DNA of 40,003 nt from Planctomycetota bacterium (GTDB taxonomy: Bacteria > Planctomycetota > Planctomycetia > Pirellulales > Pirellulaceae). Of the stretch, positions 8,679 to 18,239 are shown one piece after another (position 1 is the stretch's first letter; each line of letters begins with the position of its first letter). The translations under genes and the position numbers were made by a program. The DNA is taken from positions 1 to 40,003 of the forward strand of contig CAUJKL010000454.1 of NCBI GenBank assembly GCA_963204995.1, read 5' to 3'. A model generated the notes under the pieces. It saw nothing but the letters and a program-made list of their open reading frames with translations, was not told the DNA's origin and did no database searches.

Positions 8679-10052
8679 ATGATTCGCTCGGCGTTTGCCA
8701 CTCTTCTGTTCGTCGTGTTGTCGTTGCAGTTCACTGCAGCCGCTGATGGTGCTTGGAAGGCTGGGGTTGCGAAAACGATCATCACGCCAGACACGTATAT
8801 GGCGATGTCCGGCTATGGTGGCCGCGATAATCCCGCCGAAGGCAAGCTGACCGATCTGTGGGCGAAGGCCGCTGCTTTGGAAGATGCGAATGGCCATCGA
8901 GGAGTGATCATAACGTTGGATCTCGTGGGGATCGATCGAACACTGTCGCAATCGATCTGTGCTGCATTGCAAGAGAAGTACGAACTCGACCGTTCGCAAA
9001 TCGCGATCTGCACGTCGCACACGCATACCGGACCCGTGGTCGGCATGAACCTCGGGCCGCTACATTACTTAATCCAGACCGACGAGCAGCGAACGTTGAT
9101 CGACGCGTATGCCGTTACCTTGCAGGCCAAGATCGTGGCCGTTGTCGGCGAGGCGCTCGCCGACCTCCAACCGAGCCGACTCAGTTGGGGAACCGGGCAC
9201 GCGACATTTGCCGTCAACCGGCGCGAGAATAAGCCTTACGACAAAGCCCCCGAGTGGCGAACGGCAGGTACGCTGAAAGGCCCCATCGACCACGACGTTC
9301 CTGTGCTGGCGATCCACAGCGAGGCCGGCGAGTTGCGGGGTGTTGTGTTCGGATACGCCTGCCACTCGACGACACTCAGCGGCATGCAATGGTCCGGCGA
9401 TTACGCTGGATACACTCAGATCGAATTGGAAGCATTACACCCCGGTTGTGTGGCGATGTTCTGGGCTGGCTGTGGCGCGGACCAGAACCCGTTGCCTCGC
9501 AGTACGGTCCAGTTGGCCGAGCACTACGGGCGACGACTTGCTGATGCGGTCGACTCCGTCTTACTGACCACCGCGTTGTTGCCGCTGTCAGACACGCTGG
9601 CAACAAGCTACGCAGAAATCGATTTGCCGCTGGGCGATTTGCCGACGAAGGACCAGCTTGAGGCCGATACGAATTCGACCAACCGCTACACCGTTGCGCG
9701 AGCGAAGATGCTGTTAGAGCAATTGGCGAGCGGCAAGCCGCTGAGTCCCACCTATCCCTATCCCGTGCAGACGTGGCAGATTGGTAGCGACGTTCAATTC
9801 GTCACGCTTGGTGGCGAGGTCGTCGTCGACTACGCGATCCGGTTGAAGGCGGAATTAAGAGGGACGAAAACCTGGGTGGCCGGCTATGCCAATGATGTAA
9901 TGGCGTACATTCCGTCGCGACGGGTCTTGGCGGAGGGGGGCTACGAGGGACGAGATGCCATGGTTTACTACGGGTTGCCGACCGCTTGGGCTCCCGAAGT
10001 CGAGAATGCTATCGTAGGCGAGGTCCATAAACACCTTTCGCCGAAACAGTAG
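8679..10052 (+). CDS. Neutral/alkaline non-lysosomal ceramidase-like secreted hydrolase
   Basis: 457 aa from ATG 8679. The longer frame from a TTG at 8505 is unlikely, because GGAG lies 6 bases before 8679 and a signal peptide (MIRSAFATLLFVVLSLQFTA) begins there. The motifs GVAKTIITP, MSGYGGR, TSHTHTGP (zinc-binding His) and WAGCGADQNPLPR are those of the ceramidase N-terminal family. Eukaryotic enzymes have a serine nucleophile near the equivalent of the GADQNP region, so true ceramide hydrolysis is uncertain. Planctomycetes carry many such paralogues whose substrates are unknown. It is probably periplasmic. Confidence 0.85.
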   Translation: MIRSAFATLLFVVLSLQFTAAADGAWKAGVAKTIITPDTYMAMSGYGGRDNPAEGKLTDLWAKAAALEDANGHRGVIITLDLVGIDRTLSQSICAALQEKYELDRSQIAICTSHTHTGPVVGMNLGPLHYLIQTDEQRTLIDAYAVTLQAKIVAVVGEALADLQPSRLSWGTGHATFAVNRRENKPYDKAPEWRTAGTLKGPIDHDVPVLAIHSEAGELRGVVFGYACHSTTLSGMQWSGDYAGYTQIELEALHPGCVAMFWAGCGADQNPLPRSTVQLAEHYGRRLADAVDSVLLTTALLPLSDTLATSYAEIDLPLGDLPTKDQLEADTNSTNRYTVARAKMLLEQLASGKPLSPTYPYPVQTWQIGSDVQFVTLGGEVVVDYAIRLKAELRGTKTWVAGYANDVMAYIPSRRVLAEGGYEGRDAMVYYGLPTAWAPEVENAIVGEVHKHLSPKQ

Positions 10053-10267
10053 TGTCAGGGGTCGTTAGATGTGTCGTCATAAAGTCACCGTCTTCCAAAG
10101 AAGCCGGTCAACGGAGCCGCCTCCGCGATCAAATCGCTTGACGCATCTGAAGGCCGAAGACGTTGTCTATATCCTGCGGAAGCGGTAGCTTAGTGGGCTG
10201 TAGATTCTCGACGATCGTGGGATCTCGATCGTCTTGCTAGTTTCACCTCTCGCGGACCTCGTCGACT

Positions 10268-11587
10268 GTGAGTTTATCGCCGCCCGATACCGCTTCCAAG
10301 ACAGATAGCGAGTTGCTCGAGTTTATGCTCTGGCTGCTCGCAGCGCTGGGATGTAAATGTCGGCGCCAAGACGAGACCATCGTTGTCGAATTTGTGCCGG
10401 ACTCATTACGCCCCAAAATCGGCGGCGATGCTGCGTTGAAGCTGGAGTTCCCGGCGACAGGTGCAATAGATCAAGCGTCCGTCGTCACGCTCGACTCGCC
10501 GATCATTCGCTCGCTGATCGACGAATTGAAGGCCACGCAGATCGTTGGGCGAGCCGCACCGGCCGACCAGCCGGAAAGCGTCCGCGAAGTCTCGCAACGG
10601 CTCTTCGATGCCTATACCGTCGACGGCGGGAGCGTTCACCTCGGTGGTTGTACATTGGAGGATCGAGCGGTCCTGCGTGTGACCTACGTCGATCGATCCG
10701 ACGCAGCTAAAATGAAGCCTCGCTTGCGACAGCACTTCGTCACCCTCAGTGGTGAACCGCTCAGCACGTCGCTCGTCGAAAGCTTGGGCCTGAAACACCT
10801 TGTCCCACTGACGCGTTCGATTCGGATGGCCGACGATCAGCGTGAACGCTGGAAGCACATCGCCGAGACGGCGATCAAGGGACTGGTGCGGGGCAACGAG
10901 TCGGACGTTCTATTGACGACCGTCGTCTGGTGTAAGTTTGCGGAAGGTAAGTTAGCGTTTGTCATTGGTGACGCGACAACAGCGATCGGTTTTTCTGGTT
11001 GGGCGCAGCTGTTCGTCGATGGCAGCGAGAAACCTCCGGCGTTGGTATGCGAATCGTACCCACAGGGCTCTCATCATCTGGCCGCCACCGACGATGGTAG
11101 GATCGTGCCGTTCGAGGCGGTGGTGACATGTTCCGAATCGGGAAAACGTGTGCTGTCTGGAGATCTGGAAACTTGCCAGGCGACCGGCTCGAAGGCGTTA
11201 CCGGAGTTCTTTGTGAGTTGTCCGACGAGTGGTGCGCGCGTGCTTCGCACGTCGCTCGTGGCGTGTGCAACTTGTCAGCAGATGGTCAGCCCGACATCAT
11301 GCGATGCGCGGCAGTGCAGCGGTTGTCGTTCCTTGGCGAAGGTAAGTAAGAATGATCCGCGAATGGCTCGCGTGCTAGACGAGTATCCCAAGCTCGATCG
11401 CTGGCCTCGGTGGAAGCTGGCAGAAACGAACGCCGCCTACGTTCTGGTCGCTAGTTCTCTGGCCAAACGACTGTTGATTGTGATCGACAAGCACGACCTG
11501 GAGGTCTTGCGGCTTGCCAAGGGATCATACTTCAGTACGAAGTGGACGGAAGCGACTGAGCTCGATCGTACCGCTTGCCTGCAGTAA
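10268..11587 (+). CDS. Uncharacterised protein with a periodic Cys-repeat near the C-terminus
   Basis: 439 aa from GTG 10268. An in-frame ATG at 10325 would remove 19 residues, and neither start has a strong ribosome site. No family is recognised. Residues 1-280 look globular without membrane segments. Residues 288-333 show cysteines at exactly 15-residue intervals (C288, C303, C318, C333), each unit containing C-x2-[S/T]-[S/T/G]-G-like and V/A-L residues. CATC (333-336) and three more cysteines (C345, C350, C353) follow, which suggests stacked zinc knuckles. The gene stands alone, 7 bp from the convergent next gene. Confidence 0.65.
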   Translation: MSLSPPDTASKTDSELLEFMLWLLAALGCKCRRQDETIVVEFVPDSLRPKIGGDAALKLEFPATGAIDQASVVTLDSPIIRSLIDELKATQIVGRAAPADQPESVREVSQRLFDAYTVDGGSVHLGGCTLEDRAVLRVTYVDRSDAAKMKPRLRQHFVTLSGEPLSTSLVESLGLKHLVPLTRSIRMADDQRERWKHIAETAIKGLVRGNESDVLLTTVVWCKFAEGKLAFVIGDATTAIGFSGWAQLFVDGSEKPPALVCESYPQGSHHLAATDDGRIVPFEAVVTCSESGKRVLSGDLETCQATGSKALPEFFVSCPTSGARVLRTSLVACATCQQMVSPTSCDARQCSGCRSLAKVSKNDPRMARVLDEYPKLDRWPRWKLAETNAAYVLVASSLAKRLLIVIDKHDLEVLRLAKGSYFSTKWTEATELDRTACLQ

Positions 11588-11594
11588 AATGTAT

Positions 11595-12125
11595 TCACGC
11601 CGAGATCTTGCGCCGACCAAGCATTGAACCAATCGCGCCCAACAAGCTGACGACACAGAGAGCGATCCCAATCGTGAGCATGCGTTGCCGCCCGGCGCGG
11701 AAGGCACGAATGTTGACCAGCACGTTCTGTCCGCGAGGCCCTAGTCCGTGTTCGCGAACCCGTTTCCATGTCTCATACGTCTCATCGAGCGACATTTCTT
11801 CGATGGACTTATCGAAAGATGCCCTCTCCAATTCACGCGTGATATTTGGAGTTCCTCGAAGCCCATCGTAACCGAAGAAAGAGACGGTTCCGCCGATGAC
11901 AAACAAAATGAGCGACCCGGCAAAGATCATGCCGCGCGACGCGTTCCATTCGTTGGTTTTTCGTGACGAAGCCTCACTCGCTTGAACTGGCTGTAACGCG
12001 CGCACACCTCGCAGCGTCGGAACCTCAAGCAGCTTGCCGCACTCACACGCGATCTGCTGGCCTGCTTGCTTGACATCAATGGCAATCCCTTTGCCACATT
12101 CACACGGTAACAAATACTTCGACAT
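11595..12125 (-). CDS. Zinc-ribbon membrane protein, function unknown
   Basis: 176 aa. The N-terminus carries two CxCG knuckles (C8/C10 and C27/C29), a compact zinc ribbon common in planctomycete membrane proteins. Two hydrophobic helices follow (about 66-87 and 148-168), separated by a charged region. No enzymatic motif is seen. It is convergent with the preceding gene and 41 bp downstream of the SDR gene on the same strand, so the two may share a transcript. No Shine-Dalgarno sequence is clear before the ATG. Confidence 0.6.
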   Translation of the reverse strand: MSKYLLPCECGKGIAIDVKQAGQQIACECGKLLEVPTLRGVRALQPVQASEASSRKTNEWNASRGMIFAGSLILFVIGGTVSFFGYDGLRGTPNITRELERASFDKSIEEMSLDETYETWKRVREHGLGPRGQNVLVNIRAFRAGRQRMLTIGIALCVVSLLGAIGSMLGRRKISA

Positions 12126-12166
12126 AGCTGCTGATTCTATCGTTGCTGAAGAGACGACTTACGGGA

Positions 12167-12973
12167 CTAGTGTGTTTGCTCGGGTACCGTCGAGCCGCGC
12201 TTGGCCCACCACGGGAGCGTGATTCCGCCGTCGATCAACAGACTGGCTCCGGTCATATAGTTATTCTGAGGATTGCACATGAAGAGAATCGCTTCCGCCA
12301 TTTCTTCCGCCGTTCCAAGCCGTCCGAACGGCAATTGTTTGCCGGCAGCTTCGAGAGTCTCCTCGCTAGCAAACTTTCGTTCCCCCGGCGTGTCCGTCCA
12401 GCCTGGCTGAAGGGTGTTAATTCGAATGCGGTAATCAGAGAGTTCGATCGCGGCGGTTCGCGACATATGTTCGACCGCTGCCTTGGAGATATTGTAGGCC
12501 ATCGAGCGCGGCACGGGGACGAATGCGTGTGGCGAGCTGACCAGGACGATTGCGCCGCCGTCGTTTTGCTTAATCATCTGCTGCGACGCAGCTCGGAGGA
12601 GATTAAAAGCGCCCCACATTGTGACATCCACCGTTCGACGAAAACGTTCCATATCGGCTTCGCAAAACATCTCTCGTTCGCTGTAGGCGGCGTTCGCCAC
12701 GGCAATGTCCAGTCTGCCGAACTCGTCGACCGCCCTGCCAACCATCGCCTCGACAGCCGCCAAATCGCTCACGTCAGCCCGGTACTTTACCGCCTGGGCA
12801 CCTGTGCTTTTCACGGCCGCGACCGCTTCGTCCGCCTGCTCCTCGTGGGAGAGATAGTTAACGAGAACGGAGGCTCCGGCGCGGCCTAGTGCTATTGCAG
12901 CAGCTCGCCCAATCCCCAAACTGGCTCCGGTGACAACCGCAACGGATCCACTTAAATCTATTCCTGATATCAC
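12167..12973 (-). CDS. Short-chain dehydrogenase/reductase (SDR)
   Basis: 268 aa, a classical SDR using NAD(P)H. The cofactor motif TGASLGIG is at 15-22, NAA at 94-96, and the catalytic set is S146/S147 with Y160 and K164 (Y-N-I-S-K). The tail NNYMTGASLLIDGG (about 235-249) is typical of glucose 1-dehydrogenase and 3-oxoacyl-reductase-like SDRs. The start is a GTG with no evident ribosome site, and no later in-frame ATG precedes the cofactor motif. The substrate cannot be assigned. Confidence 0.85.
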   Translation of the reverse strand: MISGIDLSGSVAVVTGASLGIGRAAAIALGRAGASVLVNYLSHEEQADEAVAAVKSTGAQAVKYRADVSDLAAVEAMVGRAVDEFGRLDIAVANAAYSEREMFCEADMERFRRTVDVTMWGAFNLLRAASQQMIKQNDGGAIVLVSSPHAFVPVPRSMAYNISKAAVEHMSRTAAIELSDYRIRINTLQPGWTDTPGERKFASEETLEAAGKQLPFGRLGTAEEMAEAILFMCNPQNNYMTGASLLIDGGITLPWWAKRGSTVPEQTH

Positions 12974-13816
12974 GTTCGGTAAGCGTTTCTGGGGCTGGAG
13001 TATTACGGGAGGAGAGATTGGAAGGCGACTTTCGCACGACCACCAAGGCCCATGCTACCGCGCGTCATACGGTGACGGCAAGCATTCCTGACTTTCCGTG
13101 AAAGTGCCCGGAACGCGGGGACGTTGGCAAATACGATGCCATCTCAGCGATGGTTCAAGAGTTTCGGTCGAGATCGTCGGAAGGTCGAACTGAATCGGTA
13201 TTGTCGAGTGAGGGGAGGTACTCCCAGCGGAGTAAAGTTTTCGGTTTAACCGCTTCCTAACACTAGACCTGCGGGTTCCTGTAGTTAGAATTTAGGCACG
13301 TCGCGAGGGTGCTAACGTTAGCAACCGCGCGGCATACTTGTGTCGGTACCAACGGGGGTCAGTACACAGGGGGTGCAACGCGAGTAATAAATACTCCACC
13401 CCGGGAGAGATATGGAAATCATTCCGGTCCATTGGCGCTTTGCGCACCCACTGAACTTTCCGCTCTGATCCCCGCCGGAATCCTTCGTAAGTGATTGGCG
13501 ACTGCGATATACAGATCAAAGTCGTCGGTTAGTCAGCAAGTCGAACGATTGGGTAAACCTTAAGTGGCCTGCGTCGATTTGCTAATCGCAATCTTTTACC
13601 AATTGCAGGAGGAAGCCAGACAAGTGCTCTCTTGGTGGTAGAATTGCTTGATTTGATTCGGACACGGATGTCACGACTCACAGACGTGAAGGCGAGACGA
13701 TACGCGGGATCGAGGATGCGACTCGCGATCGGATTTGCCTTTTGCGTTTGGAAGAAGGATGGATTCGATTTCCATGTGTTCCGGTCAACTTTGTTTCTAG
13801 CGTTAGGAGTCCTGTC
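12974..13816. other. 843-bp intergenic region upstream of the sigma factor gene
   Basis: No convincing gene is present: the short open frames here have neither ribosome sites nor family-like sequence. It holds a perfect 12-bp palindrome GCTAACGTTAGC (13,311-13,322) and a TAGAAT hexamer near 13,638 that could be a -10 box but lacks a good -35. The stretch probably contains the divergent promoters of the SDR and sigma genes and a long leader for the latter. No tRNA-like fold was recognised. Confidence 0.4.
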
Positions 13817-15382
13817 TTGTACGACACGCTACTCGATGACTTCGAGGACGATTTAAAGACACGAACATCAGAGGAGGAGGAGGGGTTTGCGAAGTTGCCC
13901 GCAGACGAGGTCGAAGATGATGGCCTCGACACTGACGATCAAGACGCCGACGAATCAAAAGCGGCGTCCGACGAGGACGACGAGTTCTTGCTATCCGCAG
14001 ACGACAACGAATCGTGGTCAGACGATCCGGTGCGAATGTATTTGACACAAATGGGCGAGATTCCACTTCTCACCCGACAGCAAGAGATCTATCTCGCCAA
14101 GAAGATCGAAGTTACGCGCCGACGTTTCCGGACGAAGTTGCTCGAATGCGACTACGTCATCCAAATGGCCTACAAGATTCTCAAGCGGGTTCATGAAGGG
14201 GAGCTTCCCTTTGACCGCACCGTGCAGGTCTCTGTTACTGACCGCCTTGAGAAAGAACAAATCTTAGGCCGTTTGCCGCATAACTTGCGGACACTAGAAG
14301 TCTTGCTCAAGCGAAATCGGCATGATTATCGTATCGCCTTGAGCAAGTCGCAGCCCAAGACCAAACGCCTGGAAGCCTGGCGACGTCTCGCTCGACGTCG
14401 TCGACGTGCTGTGCGATTGGTAGAAGAGCTTGGTCTGCGAACCCAGCGCATCGAGACGATGATCGGCGTTTTGGAGGATTTCAGCTCTCGGCTGAACGAA
14501 CTCCAGCGTTTGATTCTCGAACACAAGAAGGCACGGTTGCCAGCTTCCGAGCGTCAGCAGTGGCTATCCGAATACCGCAACATTTTGGTGCATACCCACG
14601 AAACTCCCCGCAGTCTGCGGAACCGTGTGGTCGCTCTTAAATCGGTTTACTCGGAATACCAACAGGCAAAACGCGAGCTGTCGGAAGGTAACTTGCGACT
14701 TGTTGTTTCGATCGCAAAGAAGTATCGCAATCGCGGTTTGAGCTTCCTGGATCTGATCCAAGAAGGTAATGCCGGTCTGATGCGAGCTGTGGACAAGTTT
14801 GAGTATCGACGCGGTTTCAAGTTCTGCACCTATGCGACGTGGTGGATTCGACAAGCGATCACCCGCGCAGTTGCCGACCAGAGCCGCACGATTCGAATTC
14901 CTGTTCACATGGTCGAGACGATGTCGCGCGTTCGAAATGTCTCGCGGCAACTGCTGCAACAACTCGGACGTGAACCAACGATCGAAGAAACGGCACGCAA
15001 AGCCAAAACGACCGTCGACGAAGCGCGTCGCGTGTTGGCGATGAGCCGCTATCCGATCAGCTTGGACCGTCCGGTAGGTAATAGCGAGGACAGCCAGTTC
15101 GGTGACTTGTTACCGGATGGCACGGCACAGAGCCCAGCGCTCGGTGCCGCGCAAGAGATGCTTCGCGGTCGCATCAACAAGGTGCTGAAAACACTCAGCT
15201 ACCGCGAACGCGAAATCATCAAATTGCGGTACGGACTTGGTGATGGTTATAGCTATACGCTGGAAGAAGTCGGTCACATTTTCAAAGTGACTCGAGAACG
15301 TATTCGCCAAATTGAAGCCAAGGCGGTACGAAAACTTCAGCAACCTAGCCGCAGCCAAGAACTGGTCGGTTTCCTCGACTAG
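13817..15382 (+). CDS. rpoD: RpoD/SigA-type RNA polymerase sigma factor (sigma-70 family)
   Basis: I place the start at TTG 13817, which has AGGAG seven bases upstream (13,805-13,809); the frame is open from 13,742 but no ATG exists before this point. That gives 521 aa. An acidic N-terminus (1-68) precedes region 1.2 ([16 protein letters not shown], about 70-85) and a non-conserved helical insert of about 190 residues. Region 2 follows (from about 289: [42 protein letters not shown]), then region 3 (REPTIEE) and region 4.2 (LEEVG...[16 protein letters not shown], about 479-506). All core and -10/-35 recognition elements are present, fitting a primary or primary-like factor. Planctomycetes may carry several, so whether this is the only housekeeping sigma is unknown. 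An intrinsic terminator follows. Confidence 0.88.
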   Translation: MYDTLLDDFEDDLKTRTSEEEEGFAKLPADEVEDDGLDTDDQDADESKAASDEDDEFLLSADDNESWSDDPVRMYLTQMGEIPLLTRQQEIYLAKKIEVTRRRFRTKLLECDYVIQMAYKILKRVHEGELPFDRTVQVSVTDRLEKEQILGRLPHNLRTLEVLLKRNRHDYRIALSKSQPKTKRLEAWRRLARRRRRAVRLVEELGLRTQRIETMIGVLEDFSSRLNELQRLILEHKKARLPASERQQWLSEYRNILVHTHETPRSLRNRVVALKSVYSEYQQAKRELSEGNLRLVVSIAKKYRNRGLSFLDLIQEGNAGLMRAVDKFEYRRGFKFCTYATWWIRQAITRAVADQSRTIRIPVHMVETMSRVRNVSRQLLQQLGREPTIEETARKAKTTVDEARRVLAMSRYPISLDRPVGNSEDSQFGDLLPDGTAQSPALGAAQEMLRGRINKVLKTLSYREREIIKLRYGLGDGYSYTLEEVGHIFKVTRERIRQIEAKAVRKLQQPSRSQELVGFLD

Positions 15383-15411
15383 GCCAAAAATGATCCGCTT
15401 CGACGACCCAG

Positions 15412-15445
15412 AAGCCCTCAGGCGAATTGCTTGAGGGCTTTTTTT
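15412..15445 (+). terminator. Intrinsic terminator after the sigma factor gene
   Basis: AAGCCCTCA (15,412-15,420) pairs perfectly with TGAGGGCTT (15,432-15,440) across an 11-nt loop and is followed by a run of T, 30 bases after the stop codon. This is the clearest rho-independent terminator in the window. Confidence 0.9.
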
Positions 15446-15662
15446 GTAAGCTCCCCACACTTCGTGTGCAAAGAGCGATTGCGATGGTCCAGCAATAGCG
15501 GACGTTATGGAACCGACGGAAACACCACAAAAGATGTCGTTTCATGGTTAGAAACAGCTGAAGAAGAACTTGTGGTGCAGCCGTCCCGGTTGCATGCGCA
15601 GGCGAGACGCCGTTCACAGTGAGAATAGGCAGCATGAACCTGCGATGCCAAAAAAACGCTCC

Positions 15663-16091
15663 TCACAGAGGTTTCACTTCACAGAGCGGCGGAACTAGGT
15701 CGGGTTGATTCAAAACCTGTGCGACGGTCACGCGAGAGAAAGCTTCCTCGACTGCGGCGTAGGCGGCATCGAGTTCGCGGTGCAGCGGACACAGACTGGT
15801 GTGAGACGGCAAGCCGAGCGGGCAGCAGTGAATGCGTTCGATGGGACCAACCGCATTGATCACGTCGAGGATCGTGATCTCTTCAGGTTGACAGGCCAAG
15901 CGGTAGCCGCCACCGGGCCCCGACTGCGATTGAACCAAGCCCGCCTTCACGAGATCTTGGAGCACCTTGTGCAAGTAACGTCTGGGCACTTGAATCGTTC
16001 CCGCAAGTAGGTCGGCAGATGCCGCTTTCTCTGGGGTCCGACCGAGCCAAACCGCAGCTCGCAATGCGTATTCGGCGGTCTTGGGCAACAT
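15663..16091 (-). CDS. Rrf2-family transcriptional regulator, NsrR/RsrR-like
   Basis: 142 aa from ATG 16091, which has GGAG seven bases upstream; a GTG at 16106 is the alternative. Rrf2 winged-helix features are KTAEYALRA at the start, [19 protein letters not shown] (recognition helix, about 35-53) and the wing GPGGGYRLA (58-66). Cysteines C89, C90 and C101 with H97 lie where Rrf2 regulators bind an Fe-S cluster. Family members such as NsrR sense nitric oxide. Its position beside an NO reductase and a molybdoenzyme operon suggests it controls them, but this is inference. The gene is downstream of, and in line with, the exporter operon, with a 235-bp gap, so it probably has its own promoter. 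Confidence 0.88.
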   Translation of the reverse strand: MLPKTAEYALRAAVWLGRTPEKAASADLLAGTIQVPRRYLHKVLQDLVKAGLVQSQSGPGGGYRLACQPEEITILDVINAVGPIERIHCCPLGLPSHTSLCPLHRELDAAYAAVEEAFSRVTVAQVLNQPDLVPPLCEVKPL

Positions 16092-16326
16092 CTGTCTTCT
16101 CCTCACTCAAATATACTACACATTGACATGCATAATACAAATGATACAGATTTGCAAGTCGGGCGTGCGGAAGAACGCACCTCTCCCCGTCTGACCGCAA
16201 CGCGATGATCTTGTCTCCGCAGCTCTCCGACAGGCGGAGCAACAGACGCTGGATATCGTGATCGACAACGACCGGAGATAGCCACCCACAGCCTGCGGCG
16301 GCTACCAGCTCTGCCGTCTTCGGCGC

Positions 16327-17031
16327 TTACCCTTGCTGTCGCATGATGCCGTCTTCCATTTCGTAGATCGTATCGAAGACGTCGAGCGCGCGTTGATCGT
16401 GAGTAACCACGATGACACCAGCTCCCTGCTCGTGAGCGACCTTGGCAAATAGTTCCATTACCTGCCGGCCGCGGTGGCTATCGAGAGCCGCCGTTGGTTC
16501 GTCGGCCAGAATGACGCTGGGCCGGTTGGCCAGCGCACGCGCGACCGCGACCCGCTGTTGCTGTCCGCCAGAGAGCATCGAGGGGAGATTGCCGGCCCGG
16601 TCGCTAACACCCAGATAGTCCATCAATTCAATCGCTCGCTGACGGGCAGCTCGCGCCGTGTCGCCGTTTAGCTCCAAAGCGATCTGCACATTCTCGACCG
16701 CCGACAGGAATGGAATCAGATTCGACTTTTGAAAGATGAACCCAACGTGACGACGGCGAAAAGAGCGCAGGTTCGTGTGGGGAGTTTGGCCTTTCAGCAC
16801 CAGCTGCCCGCGGATGGAGATGCTGCCGGTGGTCGGTGGATTGATCAGCCCCACGGCGGTCAGAAATGTTGACTTCCCCGAACCGCTCGGTCCCAGCAAA
16901 GCGACGACTTCACCACGCTTGACCTTCATCGAGGCGTCGCGCATGGCCACCACCTCGGTGTTGCCGCTGCCGTAAATCTTCGTCAGACGATCGGCTTCAA
17001 TTGCAAAAGGCGATTGTTCGGCATCCGTCAT
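16327..17031 (-). CDS. ABC transporter ATP-binding protein (DevA/LolD/MacB type)
   Basis: 234 aa. A complete ATPase: Walker A GPSGSGKST (47-55), Q-loop Q101, signature LSGGQQQR (153-160), Walker B VILADEPT (173-180) and switch H211. It belongs to the MacB/LolD/DevA group that powers FtsX-like permeases. Its ATG overlaps the stop of the upstream permease gene in an ATGA, so the three exporter genes are translationally coupled. The complex would be the cytoplasmic motor of a tripartite exporter spanning the envelope. The exported substrate is unknown. Confidence 0.93.
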   Translation of the reverse strand: MTDAEQSPFAIEADRLTKIYGSGNTEVVAMRDASMKVKRGEVVALLGPSGSGKSTFLTAVGLINPPTTGSISIRGQLVLKGQTPHTNLRSFRRRHVGFIFQKSNLIPFLSAVENVQIALELNGDTARAARQRAIELMDYLGVSDRAGNLPSMLSGGQQQRVAVARALANRPSVILADEPTAALDSHRGRQVMELFAKVAHEQGAGVIVVTHDQRALDVFDTIYEMEDGIMRQQG

Positions 17032-18239
17032 GACAGCGCCTCGTTGGGAGAGACCTGCATGGCCTTCCAGATTCCCAGCAAGCTGGCACCAACAGAAATC
17101 GCCAGCACGATCATGGCTAACTGGAGCAAGTCCGATTCCGTCAGAATGACTCGTCGCGGAAACATCGGAAACACTCGCCGACCGAGTGCGTAGGCAATCC
17201 CAAAACCGATCGTTCCCAAGATCAATGCCTGCTGCATAATCAATCCCAGGATGACCGTGTTGGGAGCGCCGATAAGTTTGAGCAGAGCGATCGAATGGAT
17301 CTTGTCGAGCGTCAATGTGTACAAGATCAACGCCATGATGATCCCAGCGATCACGGTCAGCAGCACGCGAAATAGCCCTATTTGTCGACGGATCTTTTCG
17401 ACCGATCCCTTGAGCAGCAGTTCTCGTTGGCCTGACTTTGTAAACACGGAGACATCGTCCCAGCCGGAGATGATGTTGGCCACTTGTTGAACGTCCGCTC
17501 CTGGCGATAGTGCGACCACCACGGCACTCAATTGAGGGCGGGCGATGGCGGGCAGCTCGACACCGGGTTTGGCGGTGTTGTCCAGCAGCGCTGGCTGTTT
17601 CGCCCCCAACTCGCTGCGTTCGCCCCGTGCTTGCCTTGCTGCTCGCTCCAGCCGAACGGCTTCTCCCGGCACATCAAATTGAATCGACTGTGCGTCCGCG
17701 ACAGTGAAGAAGCCCAGTCCGTCCCCGCCGGAACTGATCATGCTGCTGGTCGTTCCGACGACCGAGTAGGTTTCCTTGCCGAGCGTAATCTGCTGGCCGA
17801 CGGCCAGCCCCAACGATTCATCGGCGATCATCTCGAAATGAGCCTGGCCGAGTTGGCGTCCAGCGGTCAGCGGCACCCATTCCCCTTTATCCGTCGGCCA
17901 ACTCAAACCCAGCACGGCGATACGCAACGGCTTGCCATCCCGTTCACGTTGAATCGTGTGGTAGACAAACTCTCGCGCCGAGTGGACTCCCGGAACGGTA
18001 AGCGCGCGATGAACGAGGCTAGGAGGTACACGTGACACTTCGGCGAACGGACCTCGCGTACTGCGTTGAACGATCCAGACGTCCGCCCCGATTCGATCGA
18101 TCAGCAAGGTCGCGTCTTCGACAATCCCTCGATAAATGCCTCCCATGCCCATCACAATCATGAGCAACATGCCGATGCCGACCGTCGTAAGAACAAATCG
18201 GCCCAAGTTGTGGCGAATATCTTTGGTGGCAAGGTTCAT
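17028..18239 (-). CDS. ABC transporter permease (DevC/FtsX-like)
   Basis: 403 aa with the DevC/MacB-type layout: one N-terminal membrane helix (about 15-35), a large periplasmic core (about 40-275), and three C-terminal helices (about 285-310, 325-350, 370-395). The opening MNLATKDIRHNLGRF and the A-D-V-W-I-V-Q region resemble DevC proteins. The start overlaps the stop of the membrane-fusion gene in an ATGA, and its own stop overlaps the ATPase start. It transmits ATP-driven motion to the periplasm and works with the adjacent fusion protein. Confidence 0.88.
   Translation of the reverse strand: MNLATKDIRHNLGRFVLTTVGIGMLLMIVMGMGGIYRGIVEDATLLIDRIGADVWIVQRSTRGPFAEVSRVPPSLVHRALTVPGVHSAREFVYHTIQRERDGKPLRIAVLGLSWPTDKGEWVPLTAGRQLGQAHFEMIADESLGLAVGQQITLGKETYSVVGTTSSMISSGGDGLGFFTVADAQSIQFDVPGEAVRLERAARQARGERSELGAKQPALLDNTAKPGVELPAIARPQLSAVVVALSPGADVQQVANIISGWDDVSVFTKSGQRELLLKGSVEKIRRQIGLFRVLLTVIAGIIMALILYTLTLDKIHSIALLKLIGAPNTVILGLIMQQALILGTIGFGIAYALGRRVFPMFPRRVILTESDLLQLAMIVLAISVGASLLGIWKAMQVSPNEALS

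Noticed and set aside
16107-16326. A possible gene remnant on the minus strand between the Rrf2 and ABC genes (for example LRLSESCGDKIIALRSDG)
   Set aside because: The stretch lacks a start site and any family motif I can name. It is more likely intergenic sequence containing the Rrf2 promoter.
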